Origin: Chitinophaga sp. sic0106
GTDB lineage: Bacteria; Bacteroidota; Bacteroidia; Chitinophagales; Chitinophagaceae
Assembly: GCF_019219075.1 (NCBI RefSeq)
Contig: NZ_JAHUWJ010000001.1
Coordinates: forward strand, 434,001 to 498,000
DNA length: 64,000 nucleotides
Direction: 5' to 3'
Shown: piece after piece, positions 17,346 to 26,633 of the stretch
Position numbering within the stretch: position 1 is the stretch's first letter
How the letters are laid out: each line of letters opens with the position of its first letter
Program-made: the position numbers and the translations under genes
Notes under the pieces: generated by a model
Databases searched by the model: none
The model's input: only the letters and a program-made list of their open reading frames with translations
Told to the model about the DNA's origin: nothing

Positions 17346-18056
17346 ATGTTGCCAAAGTACAAGCGAATCTTACTCAAACTGAGCGGTGAGGCCCTCATGG
17401 GTGAAGGAAATTATGGAATTGATCCTAAGGTGATAACTCAGTATGCTTACGACATCAAAGCCGTTACTGACCTCGGGGTACAGGTAGCTATCGTTATCGG
17501 AGGTGGGAACATCTACCGTGGAATGAATGAAGCAGAAACCGGTATTGAAAGAGCTCAGGGCGACTACATGGGCATGCTGGCTACAGTGATCAATGGAATG
17601 GCCATGCAAAGCGGCCTCGAAAAAATCGGACTCTACACACGCCTGCAATCAGCCATCAAAATGGAACAGATCGCAGAACCCTATATCCGCCGTCGCGCCA
17701 TCCGCCACGTGGAAAAAGGCCGTGTAGTAATCTTCGGTGCCGGAACAGGCAATCCTTACTTTACCACCGATACCGCAGCTTCCCTGCGCGCTATCGAAAT
17801 CCAGGCGGACGTTATCCTCAAAGGTACCCGCGTGGATGGTATCTATACCGCAGATCCTGAAAAGGATAAAACTGCCACCAGATACGAAACTATTACCTTC
17901 TCTGAAGTTTACCAGAAATCACTGAACGTGATGGATATGACAGCCTTTACCCTCTGCCAGGAAAACAAGCTGCCAATCATCGTTTTCGACATGAACAGGC
18001 CAGGAAACCTCCTGAACGTGATCATGGGTAAAAACGTTGGTACCCTCGTTCACTAA
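17346..18056 (+). CDS. pyrH: UMP kinase
   Basis: A 236-residue bacterial UMP kinase of the amino-acid-kinase fold, which makes UDP from UMP. Family marks are Lys-Leu-Ser-Gly-Glu-Ala-Leu near the N-terminus, [10 protein letters not shown] near 52-61, [12 protein letters not shown] and Asp-Gly-Ile-Tyr-Thr-Ala-Asp-Pro. It sits after tsf as in many bacteria but has its own transcription gap and ends at a strong terminator. carB later in the window belongs to the same pyrimidine pathway. Confidence 0.97.
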   Translation: MLPKYKRILLKLSGEALMGEGNYGIDPKVITQYAYDIKAVTDLGVQVAIVIGGGNIYRGMNEAETGIERAQGDYMGMLATVINGMAMQSGLEKIGLYTRLQSAIKMEQIAEPYIRRRAIRHVEKGRVVIFGAGTGNPYFTTDTAASLRAIEIQADVILKGTRVDGIYTADPEKDKTATRYETITFSEVYQKSLNVMDMTAFTLCQENKLPIIVFDMNRPGNLLNVIMGKNVGTLVH

Positions 18057-18075
18057 TTTCTTACAGATACTATTA

Positions 18076-18118
18076 AAAAAGCCGGGTAAAAAGGTATTAT
18101 ACCTTTGCCCGGCTTTTT
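18076..18118 (+). terminator. terminator after pyrH
   Basis: Stem AAAAAGCCGGG/CCCGGCTTTTT (18076-18086 with 18108-18118), with further partial pairing inside the 21-nt loop. Confidence 0.9.
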
Positions 18119-18132
18119 GGTTTTATGTAGAT

Positions 18133-18151
18133 GCAAAACCTTCGGTTTTGC
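18133..18151. repeat. palindrome with TTC loop
   Basis: GCAAAACC-TTC-GGTTTTGC, 8-bp perfect stem. Its layout matches the GAA-loop palindromes at 14096 and 63391 in complementary orientation. Confidence 0.5.
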
Positions 18152-18253
18152 TGGTGCTGCTTCCACGCTTCGCAAGGAATGGCATTTAAAGGTACTGTTC
18201 AGTATTTCCCCAGGAATGGCCATCGGAGCAACCACTCCAGGAAATTACCTGGT

Positions 18254-19375
18254 TTACTGCTGCTGGATAAACCAATCCTTGATCTCACCCCCCGGGATAT
18301 ACAACATCACCTGCCCCAGCGCATAAGGGCCTATCTCATAAGGCACATACACAAACGCCACCCCTTTGTCGGTCAGGATGAAATTATCATTGGGTACAAT
18401 TGATGGCGTCAGCAATGCATCCCGGAGCGATTCATCATTGCCTATCCGGTATTTTGCCCGGAAAGCCTTTTCCAGCAAAGGACTGAAGGCTTCCTTGTAG
18501 CCCGGTTTAAAGACATCCGCCGGCTTTACGACCTGCTTTTTCGACAGGTCCATCGTCACAAAAGCAGAACCCCAGTTGCCATGCGCCCCGCCCGTATAGG
18601 CATAGCCGTATTTTTCTATGACCAGCAAAGGCCATTTGTTGTGAATCACCTTCATCTCATTCTCTGAAGTCCAGTTCCAGGTAGCCGAAAGGGATGCGTC
18701 AGTTAATTCACTGCTGTCCGCAATACCGGCGCTGGTCTTATATCCCAGCAGGAAGGAGTCGATTCCCCGCCGCAGGAACTGCTGCGGTTGCCGCAATGCA
18801 GAACCGGTAATCTGGCCTTCAATAAAATCAGCTATTTCTTTTGTCACCACCGGCTGTGGCCATAATATACTGTTGCTGCCCATACCTACCGGAGAGCGGG
18901 GATTACCAGGCAGTAAGCTTGCAGAATCAGTAGCAAACAATACGGCAAAAGGTATGGCATCTTTCATCGCCGTTTCCAGGGAAAAGTGCTGGGAGGTGCC
19001 ATTGCCATGCCATACGCCTTTAAAATTCCCCGAATCATCCAGAGAGCCGCTAAAGAATCGTTCGTTTTCCGGATCAATACTTTCCTCGTAAATCTTAACC
19101 AGTCCGGAGTCGCCACTGCCCCAGATAGTAATGGGCTGCCCGCTGGTATCAAAGGAATAGTACCCACGATACATGCCTGGCGTGGTTTTGAGCAGCTGCA
19201 TGGTAATGGGATGGTTATCCACATTTCCTTTAAGCTGTGTATAGAAAAAGGGAGTGCCCACTAATTTGAGGGTGGCAATAGTACTGTCTTTTTCCGCATT
19301 GCTGCCGCCGCCGCGGGGATTGCAGGCCAGGAGTACGGCTATGCCCAGCACTAGAAATAAGGCTACTCTTTTCAT
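18254..19375 (-). CDS. DUF3298/RsiV-like domain lipoprotein
   Basis: A 373-residue lipoprotein. I start at ATG 19375 (Met-Lys-Arg-Val-Ala-Leu), which gives a signal peptide and lipobox Leu-Leu-Ala-Cys; the longer frame adds 25 residues of no value. The C-terminal third has DUF3298 features: Gly-Gly-Ala-His-Gly-Asn near the middle and the closing Tyr-Glu-Ile-Gly-Pro-Tyr-Ala-Leu-Gly. This domain also occurs in the lysozyme-binding anti-sigma factor RsiV, but here there is no sigma gene next to it and no transmembrane helix. Function unknown. It diverges from pdxH. Confidence 0.85.
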   Translation of the reverse strand: MKRVALFLVLGIAVLLACNPRGGGSNAEKDSTIATLKLVGTPFFYTQLKGNVDNHPITMQLLKTTPGMYRGYYSFDTSGQPITIWGSGDSGLVKIYEESIDPENERFFSGSLDDSGNFKGVWHGNGTSQHFSLETAMKDAIPFAVLFATDSASLLPGNPRSPVGMGSNSILWPQPVVTKEIADFIEGQITGSALRQPQQFLRRGIDSFLLGYKTSAGIADSSELTDASLSATWNWTSENEMKVIHNKWPLLVIEKYGYAYTGGAHGNWGSAFVTMDLSKKQVVKPADVFKPGYKEAFSPLLEKAFRAKYRIGNDESLRDALLTPSIVPNDNFILTDKGVAFVYVPYEIGPYALGQVMLYIPGGEIKDWFIQQQ

Positions 19376-19398
19376 AGTATGATTTATATCAGGTAGAC

Positions 19399-19406
19399 CA
19401 AAATTA
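19399..19406 (-). promoter_or_regulatory. -7 box for the DUF3298 lipoprotein gene
   Basis: TAATTTTG on the minus strand, exact TAnnTTTG, 23 bp before the ATG. No clear -33 element. Confidence 0.4.
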
Positions 19407-19420
19407 AGCATATCCTTCCA

Positions 19421-19428
19421 TACCTTTG
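19421..19428 (+). promoter_or_regulatory. -7 box for pdxH
   Basis: TACCTTTG, exact TAnnTTTG, 44 bp before the pdxH ATG. The -33 region is poor. Confidence 0.45.
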
Positions 19429-19472
19429 TATACAGCTGCGCTTTAGCCAATTTACCCTTAAACTTTTACACC

Positions 19473-20120
19473 ATGCTGAATCAGAAAATAGCAGATCTCC
19501 GCAAGGATTATATCATGGCTTCCCTCGATGAACACGACGTTGCAAAAGCACCGCTACAGCAGTTTTCCCGCTGGTGGAATGATGCTACTACCGGCGAAGT
19601 GGAGGAGGCTAACGCCATGACGCTGGCCACCAGTACGCCGGATGGACATCCCTCCGCACGTATTGTGTTACTGAAAAGTTTTGATGAGGAGGGCTTTCTC
19701 TTCTTCACAAATTATGATAGTCAAAAGGGAGAAGAAATGGCAGCCAATCCCAATGTTTCACTGCTGTTCTTCTGGCGGGAGCTGGAGCGACAAGTACGTA
19801 TAGTTGGTACCGTTAGTAAGGCGCCTGCAGCGGTAAGCGATGCTTATTATAATAGTCGGCCCGAAGGCAGCCGTATCGGGGCCATTGCGTCGCCGCAAAG
19901 CAGGGTGATTTCAGACCGTTCGGTATTGGAGGGGGAGGTAGCCCGGCTTATGGAGAAATATGCCGGTAATACGCCTGTAAGGCCCGAATACTGGGGTGGA
20001 TATGTAGTGAAGCCCACGGTACTGGAATTTTGGCAGGGAAGGAGCAGTCGGTTACACGACCGTATCCGCTATACGCTACAAGCAGATAATAGCTGGAAAA
20101 TAGAGCGCCTCGCGCCATAA
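19473..20120 (+). CDS. pdxH: pyridoxamine 5'-phosphate oxidase
   Basis: A 215-residue FMN enzyme that oxidises pyridoxine or pyridoxamine 5'-phosphate to pyridoxal 5'-phosphate. Family motifs are Asp-Gly-His-Pro-Ser-Ala-Arg-Ile-Val-Leu-Leu-Lys, Phe-Phe-Thr-Asn-Tyr-Asp-Ser-Gln-Lys-Gly near 75-85, Ser-Arg-Pro-Glu-Gly-Ser-Arg-Ile-Gly-Ala near 128-137, and the C-terminal Glu-Phe-Trp-Gln-Gly-Arg-Ser-Ser-Arg-Leu-His-Asp-Arg. All FMN- and PLP-contact motifs are present. It is a single-gene unit; PLP is the cofactor of the kbl product later in the window. Confidence 0.97.
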   Translation: MLNQKIADLRKDYIMASLDEHDVAKAPLQQFSRWWNDATTGEVEEANAMTLATSTPDGHPSARIVLLKSFDEEGFLFFTNYDSQKGEEMAANPNVSLLFFWRELERQVRIVGTVSKAPAAVSDAYYNSRPEGSRIGAIASPQSRVISDRSVLEGEVARLMEKYAGNTPVRPEYWGGYVVKPTVLEFWQGRSSRLHDRIRYTLQADNSWKIERLAP

Positions 20121-20144
20121 GTGGCCACGGGATTGCACAAATAC

Positions 20145-20184
20145 AAAGGCGCAAATGATCTTATCCAAGATGATTTGCGCCTTT
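20145..20184. terminator. long hairpin between convergent pdxH and THX
   Basis: AAAGGCGCAAAT/ATTTGCGCCTTT outer stem of 12 bp (20145-20156 with 20173-20184), one mismatch, then ATCTT/AAGAT inner stem and a 4-nt loop. It likely ends both genes. Confidence 0.82.
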
Positions 20185-20204
20185 CAACTTCGTATACGAG
20201 AAAC

Positions 20205-20321
20205 CTAAGCTTTCTTTTCTGCTTTAGCGGCAGCAGCTTTTCTGGTTCTTGCTGGTCTTGCTTTACCAAAAGATTTATTGGAAATTTTACCTCTTTTGGT
20301 TTTTACATCTCCTCTACCCAT
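20205..20321 (-). CDS. 30S ribosomal protein THX
   Basis: A 38-residue basic protein that starts Met-Gly-Arg-Gly-Asp-Val-Lys-Thr-Lys-Arg-Gly-Lys-Ile and continues Ser-Phe-Gly-Lys-Ala-Arg-Pro before an Ala/Lys-rich end (Ala-Ala-Ala-Ala-Lys-Ala-Glu-Lys-Lys-Ala). This is the bTHX family, a small protein that sits in the head of the 30S subunit and stabilises it, present in Thermus and Bacteroidota. It is short enough to be missed by ordinary ORF calling. It lies between pdxH (convergent) and HU (same strand, 148 bp upstream). Confidence 0.92.
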   Translation of the reverse strand: MGRGDVKTKRGKISNKSFGKARPARTRKAAAAKAEKKA

Positions 20322-20413
20322 AACAAATGATTTGTAGTTTATTAATATGATGTTGATAACAGCTGCAAATTAATTCAATTCGCTGAAATTCTATACAGCT
20401 GGCGGTTTTGTAT

Positions 20414-20449
20414 AAAAAAAAAGCAAGAAACATCGGATGTTCCTTGCTT
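20414..20449 (-). terminator. terminator after HU gene
   Basis: 13-bp stem with one G-T pair (20421-20433 with 20437-20449) and a T-run on the minus strand (20414-20420). Confidence 0.88.
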
Positions 20450-20469
20450 GAATAAGTTGTGCTAACTGA

Positions 20470-20739
20470 TTAGAGCTTGTCAGACAGCGCTTTACCAGCT
20501 TTGAATTTCGCAACTTTCTTAGCTTTGATCTTGATGATCTGGCCAGTTTGTGGGTTTCTACCGTTACGTGCTGCACGTTTAGAAACAGAGAAAGTACCGA
20601 AACCAACGAGGGTTACTTTACCACCTTTTTTCAGGGTATCAGTAACAGCTTTGGTGAAGGCATCCAGTGCATCGTTAGCCTGGGTTTTGGTAATGCCAGA
20701 AGCTTTGGCAGTTGCTTCGATTAATTCGGCTTTGTTCAT
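20470..20739 (-). CDS. HU family DNA-binding protein
   Basis: An 89-residue HU/IHF-fold protein of normal length. It starts Met-Asn-Lys-Ala-Glu-Leu-Ile, has the dimer-core motif Val-Thr-Leu-Val-Gly-Phe-Gly-Thr-Phe near 42-50, and the DNA-clasping arm Arg-Asn-Gly-Arg-Asn-Pro-Gln-Thr-Gly near 59-67. It bends and compacts DNA. It has its own consensus promoter (20781-20811) and terminator, so it is a strong single-gene unit. HU and IHF cannot be separated with certainty by eye, but the arm fits HU. Confidence 0.96.
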   Translation of the reverse strand: MNKAELIEATAKASGITKTQANDALDAFTKAVTDTLKKGGKVTLVGFGTFSVSKRAARNGRNPQTGQIIKIKAKKVAKFKAGKALSDKL

Positions 20740-20780
20740 AGTTAGTAAGATTTAACTAGTGAAAAAATGTTTGATGTGAG

Positions 20781-20811
20781 CAAATATAGCGCGTTTTATC
20801 AGATTACCAAA
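20781..20811 (-). promoter_or_regulatory. consensus promoter of the HU gene
   Basis: On the minus strand TTTG (20808-20811), 19-nt spacer, TATATTTG (20781-20788), a full match to the Bacteroidota TTTG-N19-TAnnTTTG promoter. It predicts a leader of about 35 nt. Confidence 0.85.
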
Positions 20812-21055
20812 TTTTTTACAACTTTTTTATACAAATTTTTATCGGCTGAAAAACGCTACTGGTAACGGTTACAGCAGATTGCCCTCTGCAACGCTACAAT
20901 CTAATTTGTATTGTAACTTTCGTAAAACGCTGTGCTGTAGCTACTTTGATGCTCTTTTTAGCATTGTTCAGCAGTCTTTTCAACTATTGTACCAAACTCC
21001 TAAGCCCGTGAAAACAGTGGATTTCCTGTGGATAAGTTTACTGTTTTGTTGTGCA

Positions 21056-21358
21056 TTATATCGTCTGCATTACCGTTCCAAACGCTATAAACTGGTCGCC
21101 AAACAGCTCGTAACCGCGTTGTCTCAAAGCGCCGGAATGCTCTGCCATAAAGGTATTGTAGTTCTCCATGCTATCAGTAAAGTACTGAATCGCATAGGTA
21201 GGCCCTTCTGAATCATCCTGGTCCAATAGCCGACACATGCGGTAGTCATGGAAAAGTCCTGTATTCAATATGGCAGGAATCTGCTCCTCACGCATCCAGT
21301 GCATCCACTCAGGATGTATGCCGGTAGCCACTTTCGTAGTAATATTGTAGATGATCAT
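21056..21358 (-). CDS. DUF4286 family protein
   Basis: A 100-residue protein matching DUF4286 (PF14114), a Bacteroidota family with a ferredoxin-like alpha/beta fold of unknown function. Typical segments are the start Met-Ile-Ile-Tyr-Asn-Ile-Thr, Trp-Met-His-Trp-Met-Arg near 18-23, and Tyr-Ala-Ile-Gln-Tyr-Phe near the middle. It is the last gene of the minus-strand run behind xth (33-bp gap), so it is probably co-transcribed with xth and metH. The 316-bp gap between it and HU holds the HU promoter and otherwise nothing I can name. Confidence 0.88.
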   Translation of the reverse strand: MIIYNITTKVATGIHPEWMHWMREEQIPAILNTGLFHDYRMCRLLDQDDSEGPTYAIQYFTDSMENYNTFMAEHSGALRQRGYELFGDQFIAFGTVMQTI

Positions 21359-21391
21359 GTGTGCGATAAAAGTACTTATAGTTACCTTATA

Positions 21392-22156
21392 TTATAAGGC
21401 CAGTTCCAGGTATACCGGACAATGATCCGAGTGTTTTACCTGTTGATAGATGGCTGCATGCTTCAGCTTTTCCTTCAGCGGCGCCGTTACATTGATATAA
21501 TCGATTCTCCATCCCTTGTTGTTATTCCTGGCATTTGCCCGGAAACTCCACCAGCTGTACTGATGCGGATCAGGATTGAAATGACGGAAGGTATCTACAA
21601 AACCACTGGCAAACAGCTTGTCCATCCAGGCTCTTTCCTCTGGCAGGAAACCAGTGGAGTTCTTGTTACTCACCGGATCATGGATGTCTATCGGCTGATG
21701 ACAAATGTTGTAGTCCCCGCAAACAATGAGGTTTGGGCGGGTTTTGCGCAGCTCAGTGAGGTACGCAAAAAACTCCTCCAGCCATGCGTACTTGTAGCTC
21801 TGCCTTTCGTCGCCGCTGGTGCCGGAAGGTATATAGGTATTGATCAATGTCAGGTCGCCAAAATCCAGGCGGATAAAGCGCCCTTCTGTATCACTCTGCA
21901 GGTTGCCATTACCGTATTGTACATTGTCAGGCTTAATGCGGGTGAGCACAGCCACCCCGCTATAACCCTTCTTCTGCGCCGAAAACCAGTAATGCTCATA
22001 CCCCAGCTTATCAAACTGGGCAAAGTCGACATTATCCTTGTTGGCTTTTATCTCCTGTAAACAGATAATATCCGCCGGATCTTCTGTAAGCCATTCTGTA
22101 AAACCCTTGGTCATAGCGGACCTCAGGCCATTCACATTATATGAAACAATTCGCAT
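21392..22156 (-). CDS. xth: exodeoxyribonuclease III (AP endonuclease)
   Basis: A 254-residue ExoIII/Ape1-type enzyme of base-excision repair. Seen are the N-terminal Ser-Tyr-Asn-Val-Asn-Gly-Leu-Arg, the metal-binding Cys-Leu-Gln-Glu-Ile-Lys near 32-37, Gly-Tyr-Ser-Gly-Val-Ala, Asn-Thr-Tyr-Ile-Pro, Gly-Asp-Tyr-Asn-Ile-Cys near 145-150, Trp-Arg-Ile-Asp-Tyr and the catalytic His-Ser-Asp-His-Cys-Pro-Val. It starts 15 bp after metH, so it is read as part of that run. Confidence 0.96.
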   Translation of the reverse strand: MRIVSYNVNGLRSAMTKGFTEWLTEDPADIICLQEIKANKDNVDFAQFDKLGYEHYWFSAQKKGYSGVAVLTRIKPDNVQYGNGNLQSDTEGRFIRLDFGDLTLINTYIPSGTSGDERQSYKYAWLEEFFAYLTELRKTRPNLIVCGDYNICHQPIDIHDPVSNKNSTGFLPEERAWMDKLFASGFVDTFRHFNPDPHQYSWWSFRANARNNNKGWRIDYINVTAPLKEKLKHAAIYQQVKHSDHCPVYLELAL

Positions 22157-22171
22157 GATGCTGTACTGCTT

Positions 22172-24940
22172 TTACATGTCATATTCCAGGGTAGGGCGTA
22201 ACCATTTTTCCGCCTCTTCGATCGTCCAGCCTTTACGCTGTGCATAGTCTTCTACCTGGTCTTTTTCAATCTTACCCAGCCCGAAATATTTGGCTTCAGG
22301 GTTGGCAAAATACCATCCGCTAACGCTGGCTGCGGGGTACATGGCGAGTGACTCTGTAAGGGTAATGCCGGTGTTTTCAGTGGCATTCAACAGGTCAAAC
22401 AGCTTGTATTTTTCAGTATGCTCCGGACAAGCAGGATAGCCTGGCGCCGGGCGTATACCCATATAGGATTCTTTAATCAGCTCTTCGTTTGACAGGTGTT
22501 CGGCGCTGGCATAACCCCAGAACTCTTTACGTACACGCTCGTGCATCAGTTCTGTAAAGGCTTCGGCCAGCCTGTCGGCAAGGGCTTTGAGCATAATGCT
22601 GCTGTAGTCATCATGTTCTTCCTTGAATTTCTCCAGCCATTTTTCGATACCCACACCGGCAGTCACCGCAAAACCTCCGATATAATCCTCTTTGCCGGTG
22701 GCAGCAGGTGCTATAAAATCGGCCAGCGACAAGTTAGGCTGCCCCGGTGCTTTCTTGATTTGCTGACGCAGGAATTCCAGTTTAACAGGAGAGATGTCAG
22801 ATTGTTCAGGGGTAACCTGAATCGTGTCTGCTGCAATGGTATTGGCAGGGTAGAGGCCTATCACCGCATTGGCGCCCAGCCATTTTTCAGCGATGATTTT
22901 TTGCAGCATCGCCTGCGCATCATTATACAGGTTGGTGGCTTGTTCGCCCACTACCTCATCTGTCAGGATCTGAGGGAATTTCCCATGTAGCTCCCAGGAG
23001 ATGAAGAACGGCTGCCAGTCGATATACTTTGCTATCTCACCCAGATCATAATTTTCAAACTTCCTGATGCCGGTAAACGCAGGACGCACAGGCGCAAAAT
23101 TGTCCCAGTTGATGGCTACTTTGTTCTCCTGGGCAACAGGGAAAGGCAGGTATTGTTTTACCGGTCTTTTATTACGGAATGATTCGTTGAGTTTATTGTA
23201 TTCCTGATGGAGGTCTCCCAGGAAGTTTTTCTTAAGCGCCTTGTTGAGCAAACTACCGGTTACCGTTACACTACGGGAAGCATCCAGTACGTGTACTACG
23301 CCGTGCTGGTACTCAGGGGCGATTTTAACGGCTGTGTGGGTGCGACTGGTAGTAGCACCACCAATGATCAGCGGCACCTCAAATTGCTGCCTTTTCATTT
23401 CACGGGCTACGTGTACCATTTCGTCCAAACTAGGGGTGATCAGCCCACTCAGGCCGATGATATCCACCTGTTCCTGTTTGGCGGTCTGCAGGATCTTTTC
23501 TGCCGGCACCATTACGCCCAGGTCGATAATCTCATAACCATTACAGGCCAGGACTACGCCTACGATGTTTTTACCGATATCGTGTACATCACCTTTTACG
23601 GTAGCCAGGAGGATTTTACCGGCAGATTTGATTTCTCCGCCATGTTCTGCCTGCATGCGCAGTTTTTCCTCTTCGATAAACGGTGTGAGCACGGCAACGG
23701 ATTTCTTCATTACACGCGCACTTTTTACTACCTGCGGCAGGAACATTTTACCGGAACCAAAGAGGTCACCCACGATGTTCATACCGTCCATCAGCGGCCC
23801 TTCAATTACATCGAGGGGGCGTGGATATTTAAGTCTTGCTTCTTCTGTATCAGCTTCTATGTAATCGGTAATACCATTCACGAGGGAGTGACTGAGTCGT
23901 TCTTCCACGGTGCCCAGTCTCCAGCTTTCGTCTTTTTCGATGACTTTACCCTTTGCTTTAACCGTTTCCGCAAAGGCAATCAGGCGTTCGGTGGCATCTT
24001 CCCGGCGGTTGAGGATCGCATCTTCGCAGAGGTCTCTCAGTTGTGGTTCGATGTCGTCATAAATCTGCAGGGCGCCGGCATTCACGATACCCATATCCAT
24101 ACCCGCCTTGATGGCGTAGTACAGGAATACGGAGTGCATGGCCTCACGCACAGCTTCATTACCCCTGAAGGAGAAGGAAACGTTGCTGACACCACCACTT
24201 ACTTTAGTCAGTGGCATCAGTTCTTTTACGCGGCGGGTGGCATTGATGAATTCCACCGCATAGTTATTGTGTTCTTCGATACCGGTAGCGATAGCGAAGA
24301 TATTTAAGTCAAAGATGATATCCTCTGGCGGGAAGTTTACTTTCTCTGTGAGGATTTTATAAGCACGGTGGCTGAATTCAACTCTTTTATCTTCCGTATC
24401 TGCCTGCCCATGCTCATCGAAAGCCATTACTACTACGGCAGCACCAAAGGCTTTACAGATTTCTGCGTGTTCGATGAATTTTTCTTCTCCTTCCTTGAGG
24501 GAAATGGAGTTTACAATACATTTACCCTGCACGCATTTCAGTCCTGCTTCAATAACACTGAACTTACTGGAGTCGATCATTACCGGGATGCGGGAGATAT
24601 CTGGTTCAGCAGCCAGGAGATTGAGGTAGGTAGTCATGGCTTTTTCGCCATCCAGGAGGGCGTCGTCCATGTTTACGTCCAGGATCTGTGCGCCGCTTTC
24701 CACCTGCTGGCGGGCTACGGACAAGGCTTCTTCGTAAAGGCCTTCACGTACCAGGCGGGCAAACTTCTTGGAACCGGTTACGTTGGTTCTTTCCCCGATG
24801 TTGATAAAGTTAGCTTCGGGGCGTATTACCAGTGGTTCCAGTCCGCTCAGCCTCATGAAAGGCTGGATTACCCGGCGTTGCTGATCATTTACAGTTGCAC
24901 CCTCTATAGTGGTAGTATCGTTCAAAGTAGTTACACTCAT
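22172..24940 (-). CDS. metH: methionine synthase, folate/cobalamin/activation modules
   Basis: A 922-residue protein holding modules 2-4 of cobalamin-dependent methionine synthase. Order: pterin-binding barrel (about 40-300, with [11 protein letters not shown] and Ile-Asp-Ser-Ser-Lys), Cap domain (about 340-430), B12 domain with Asp-Val-His-Asp-Ile-Gly-Lys-Asn near 451-458 supplying the cobalt ligand His, and the AdoMet reactivation domain with [10 protein letters not shown] near 827-836. The first module is a separate gene 33 bp upstream. Together they methylate homocysteine using methyl-tetrahydrofolate. No frameshift scar is seen. Confidence 0.96.
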   Translation of the reverse strand: MSVTTLNDTTTIEGATVNDQQRRVIQPFMRLSGLEPLVIRPEANFINIGERTNVTGSKKFARLVREGLYEEALSVARQQVESGAQILDVNMDDALLDGEKAMTTYLNLLAAEPDISRIPVMIDSSKFSVIEAGLKCVQGKCIVNSISLKEGEEKFIEHAEICKAFGAAVVVMAFDEHGQADTEDKRVEFSHRAYKILTEKVNFPPEDIIFDLNIFAIATGIEEHNNYAVEFINATRRVKELMPLTKVSGGVSNVSFSFRGNEAVREAMHSVFLYYAIKAGMDMGIVNAGALQIYDDIEPQLRDLCEDAILNRREDATERLIAFAETVKAKGKVIEKDESWRLGTVEERLSHSLVNGITDYIEADTEEARLKYPRPLDVIEGPLMDGMNIVGDLFGSGKMFLPQVVKSARVMKKSVAVLTPFIEEEKLRMQAEHGGEIKSAGKILLATVKGDVHDIGKNIVGVVLACNGYEIIDLGVMVPAEKILQTAKQEQVDIIGLSGLITPSLDEMVHVAREMKRQQFEVPLIIGGATTSRTHTAVKIAPEYQHGVVHVLDASRSVTVTGSLLNKALKKNFLGDLHQEYNKLNESFRNKRPVKQYLPFPVAQENKVAINWDNFAPVRPAFTGIRKFENYDLGEIAKYIDWQPFFISWELHGKFPQILTDEVVGEQATNLYNDAQAMLQKIIAEKWLGANAVIGLYPANTIAADTIQVTPEQSDISPVKLEFLRQQIKKAPGQPNLSLADFIAPAATGKEDYIGGFAVTAGVGIEKWLEKFKEEHDDYSSIMLKALADRLAEAFTELMHERVRKEFWGYASAEHLSNEELIKESYMGIRPAPGYPACPEHTEKYKLFDLLNATENTGITLTESLAMYPAASVSGWYFANPEAKYFGLGKIEKDQVEDYAQRKGWTIEEAEKWLRPTLEYDM

Positions 24941-24973
24941 TGTTACTTCTCGTAGAATTGAATTAAAATATGA

Positions 24974-25990
24974 CTATGCCAGTGTGTGCGTCAGGACAGG
25001 TCGCTGACGTGGTTTAATACTTTTCACATGTTGTGCGATATGGCGGATATGATCCGGTGTAGTGCCACAGCATCCTCCAACAATATTCACAAAACCAGAC
25101 GCGGCAAAGTCTTCAATGATACAGGCGGTATCTTCCGGTTCCTCATCGTACTCACCAAAGGCGTTGGGCAGCCCCGCATTAGGGTAGCAGCTAACGTTGC
25201 AGGTAGCGATGTTGGACAGTTCTTCCACATAAGGACGCATCTGCTGGCCACCGAGTGCGCAGTTTAGTCCTACAGAGAAAGGATTTGCATGCATGACAGA
25301 GATATAGAAGGCCTCCAGGGTCTGACCGCTGAGGGTACGACCGGAAGCATCTGTAATGGTGCCGGATATCATGATGGGCAGCTCAGGCTTACCACTTTCA
25401 CGGAAATATTTTTTGATAGCGAAGATGGCCGCTTTACAGTTCAGCGTATCGAAAATAGTTTCGATCAGCAGAATGTCTACGCCGCCTTCTGACAGGCCTT
25501 TGACCTGCTCCTCGTATGCAGCAACCACCTCGTCGAAGGTCACGGATCTGTAACCGGGGTTGTTCACATCCGGTGATAAGGACAATGTCTTGTTCAACGG
25601 ACCAATAGCGCCGGCAACAAAGCGAGGTTTGTCCGGGTTTTTGGCGGTGTATTCCTGCGCAGCTTTCTTAGCAATACGGGCACCTTCCACATTCAGCTCA
25701 TACGCCAGCTCCTGCATGTCATAGTCGGCCATAGCAATAGTAGTGCAGCTGAACGTATTGGTTTCAATAATATCAGCACCTGCTTCCAGGTATTCCTTGT
25801 GAATGGCTTCTATGATCTGAGGCTGGGTGAGGTTGAGAAGGTCGTTATTCCCTTTAAGGTCGCTGGGATAGTCTGCAAACCGGGTGCCTCTGTAATCTGC
25901 CTCGGTTAGTTTGTATCTTTGGATCATGGTGCCCATTGCACCATCGATGATGAGCACGCGCTCATCGGCACAGTCTTGTAAAGATTTCAT
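24974..25990 (-). CDS. homocysteine S-methyltransferase subunit of split methionine synthase
   Basis: A 338-residue barrel equal to the N-terminal module of MetH. It starts near [10 protein letters not shown] and keeps the zinc ligands: Cys in Gly-Leu-Asn-Cys-Ala-Leu-Gly and the Cys pair in Gly-Gly-Cys-Cys-Gly-Thr-Thr-Pro. It binds homocysteine through zinc and would receive the methyl from methylcobalamin bound to the metH product just downstream. A TATATTTG box at 26065-26072 lies 75 bp before the start. The split is stable-looking: separate start and stop, no homology overlap. Confidence 0.94.
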   Translation of the reverse strand: MKSLQDCADERVLIIDGAMGTMIQRYKLTEADYRGTRFADYPSDLKGNNDLLNLTQPQIIEAIHKEYLEAGADIIETNTFSCTTIAMADYDMQELAYELNVEGARIAKKAAQEYTAKNPDKPRFVAGAIGPLNKTLSLSPDVNNPGYRSVTFDEVVAAYEEQVKGLSEGGVDILLIETIFDTLNCKAAIFAIKKYFRESGKPELPIMISGTITDASGRTLSGQTLEAFYISVMHANPFSVGLNCALGGQQMRPYVEELSNIATCNVSCYPNAGLPNAFGEYDEEPEDTACIIEDFAASGFVNIVGGCCGTTPDHIRHIAQHVKSIKPRQRPVLTHTLA

Positions 25991-26064
25991 GGCTTTATTT
26001 TGTTTATTAGTTACTGTTTAAAATCACAGGGGAACAATAAACAAATCCACCCTGTATATCCTTG

Positions 26065-26072
26065 CAAATATA
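26065..26072 (-). promoter_or_regulatory. -7 box of the metH operon promoter
   Basis: TATATTTG on the minus strand, exact TAnnTTTG; the -33 part is unclear. The predicted leader of about 68 nt contains an ACAGGG/CCCTGT hairpin but no SAM or cobalamin riboswitch that I can recognise. Confidence 0.5.
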
Positions 26073-26176
26073 CTATATTCCTTACTATTATCCCTGTTTT
26101 CCATGCCTGCATAGGTGTCTTGACTGTTTATATTGTTGTGTACAGATATAGATTTTATCTATTTTTAAGACTAAAA

Positions 26177-26209
26177 TTTGGAAATAGTCTATAAAGTCTA
26201 CTATATTTG
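26177..26209 (+). promoter_or_regulatory. consensus promoter facing away from metH
   Basis: TTTG at 26177-26180, 21-nt spacer, TATATTTG at 26202-26209, a full match to the Bacteroidota promoter. It predicts transcription from about 26216 through a short Cys-containing ORF and the 26383 gene to the terminator at 26634. Confidence 0.82.
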
Positions 26210-26229
26210 TAGGGTAATAATCAAGCATC

Positions 26230-26328
26230 ATGCAACACGATAGTTTAAAGACAATGCAATATTCAGCCGTGGCTCCCCACCAGTCAGGCTCCAGCTGCTA
26301 CCCGGCAGCCCGATGTATCTGCTTCTAA
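26230..26328 (+). CDS. possible 32-residue leader peptide
   Basis: An ATG 21 bp after the consensus -7 box opens a 32-codon frame ending TAA. Its last ten residues are Cys-Tyr-Pro-Ala-Ala-Arg-Cys-Ile-Cys-Phe, so three cysteines cluster at the end, and a GCTGC/GCAGC hairpin (26294-26309) lies across that part. This layout recalls a translation-sensing leader, but no alternative terminator fold was found by eye. It may also be an untranslated leader. Confidence 0.3.
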   Translation: MQHDSLKTMQYSAVAPHQSGSSCYPAARCICF

Positions 26329-26382
26329 TTCATCTAATTGTCATCCGCTTTATCATCTTATTACAACAAAATTTAACCAATC

Positions 26383-26595
26383 ATGACGATATCACAGCAT
26401 ATCCATACACTCCGTGAACACCTGGCAAGGTTGGGGTTGCAGCCAGTAACGGAACTCTCTTCCCATCAGCAGGAAGTATTCAAGGTATGTTTCCTGAATA
26501 AGTTCGAAATGCAGCGCTGGAAAGAGCTAAAGGAACAAGATCAATCAGTGACCAACCATACAATATTTGAAGGGCTGAGCGAAAGCCAACCCTGA
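26383..26595 (+). CDS. small hypothetical protein between promoter and terminator
   Basis: A 70-residue protein with a helix-rich composition (Ile-His-Thr-Leu-Arg-Glu-His-Leu-Ala-Arg-Leu-Gly-Leu and Lys-Phe-Glu-Met-Gln-Arg-Trp-Lys-Glu-Leu-Lys). I do not recognise a family. No signal peptide or membrane segment. It is supported as a gene by a consensus promoter at 26177 and a strong terminator at 26634. It could be a small cytoplasmic regulator or binding protein, but nothing in the sequence says which. Confidence 0.6.
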   Translation: MTISQHIHTLREHLARLGLQPVTELSSHQQEVFKVCFLNKFEMQRWKELKEQDQSVTNHTIFEGLSESQP

Positions 26596-26633
26596 TATGA
26601 TTTTCATAACGTGGAATTACAGGTTAAACGAAG

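Noticed and set aside
21027..21035. perfect DnaA-box sequence (TGTGGATAA)
   Set aside because: A single copy without a cluster, AT-rich unwinding region or nearby dnaA; chance occurrence or minor DnaA site rather than an origin.
23207..24307. 366-codon frame antisense to metH
   Set aside because: It lies wholly inside a well-supported gene and has the composition expected of a reverse-frame shadow.
24941..24973. metH considered as a frameshifted pseudogene
   Set aside because: The two parts are separated by 33 bp with proper stop and start codons and complete domains.
25991..26064. possible SAM or cobalamin riboswitch before metH
   Set aside because: The leader is only about 68 nt and lacks the conserved cores; only a short ACAGGG/CCCTGT stem is present.
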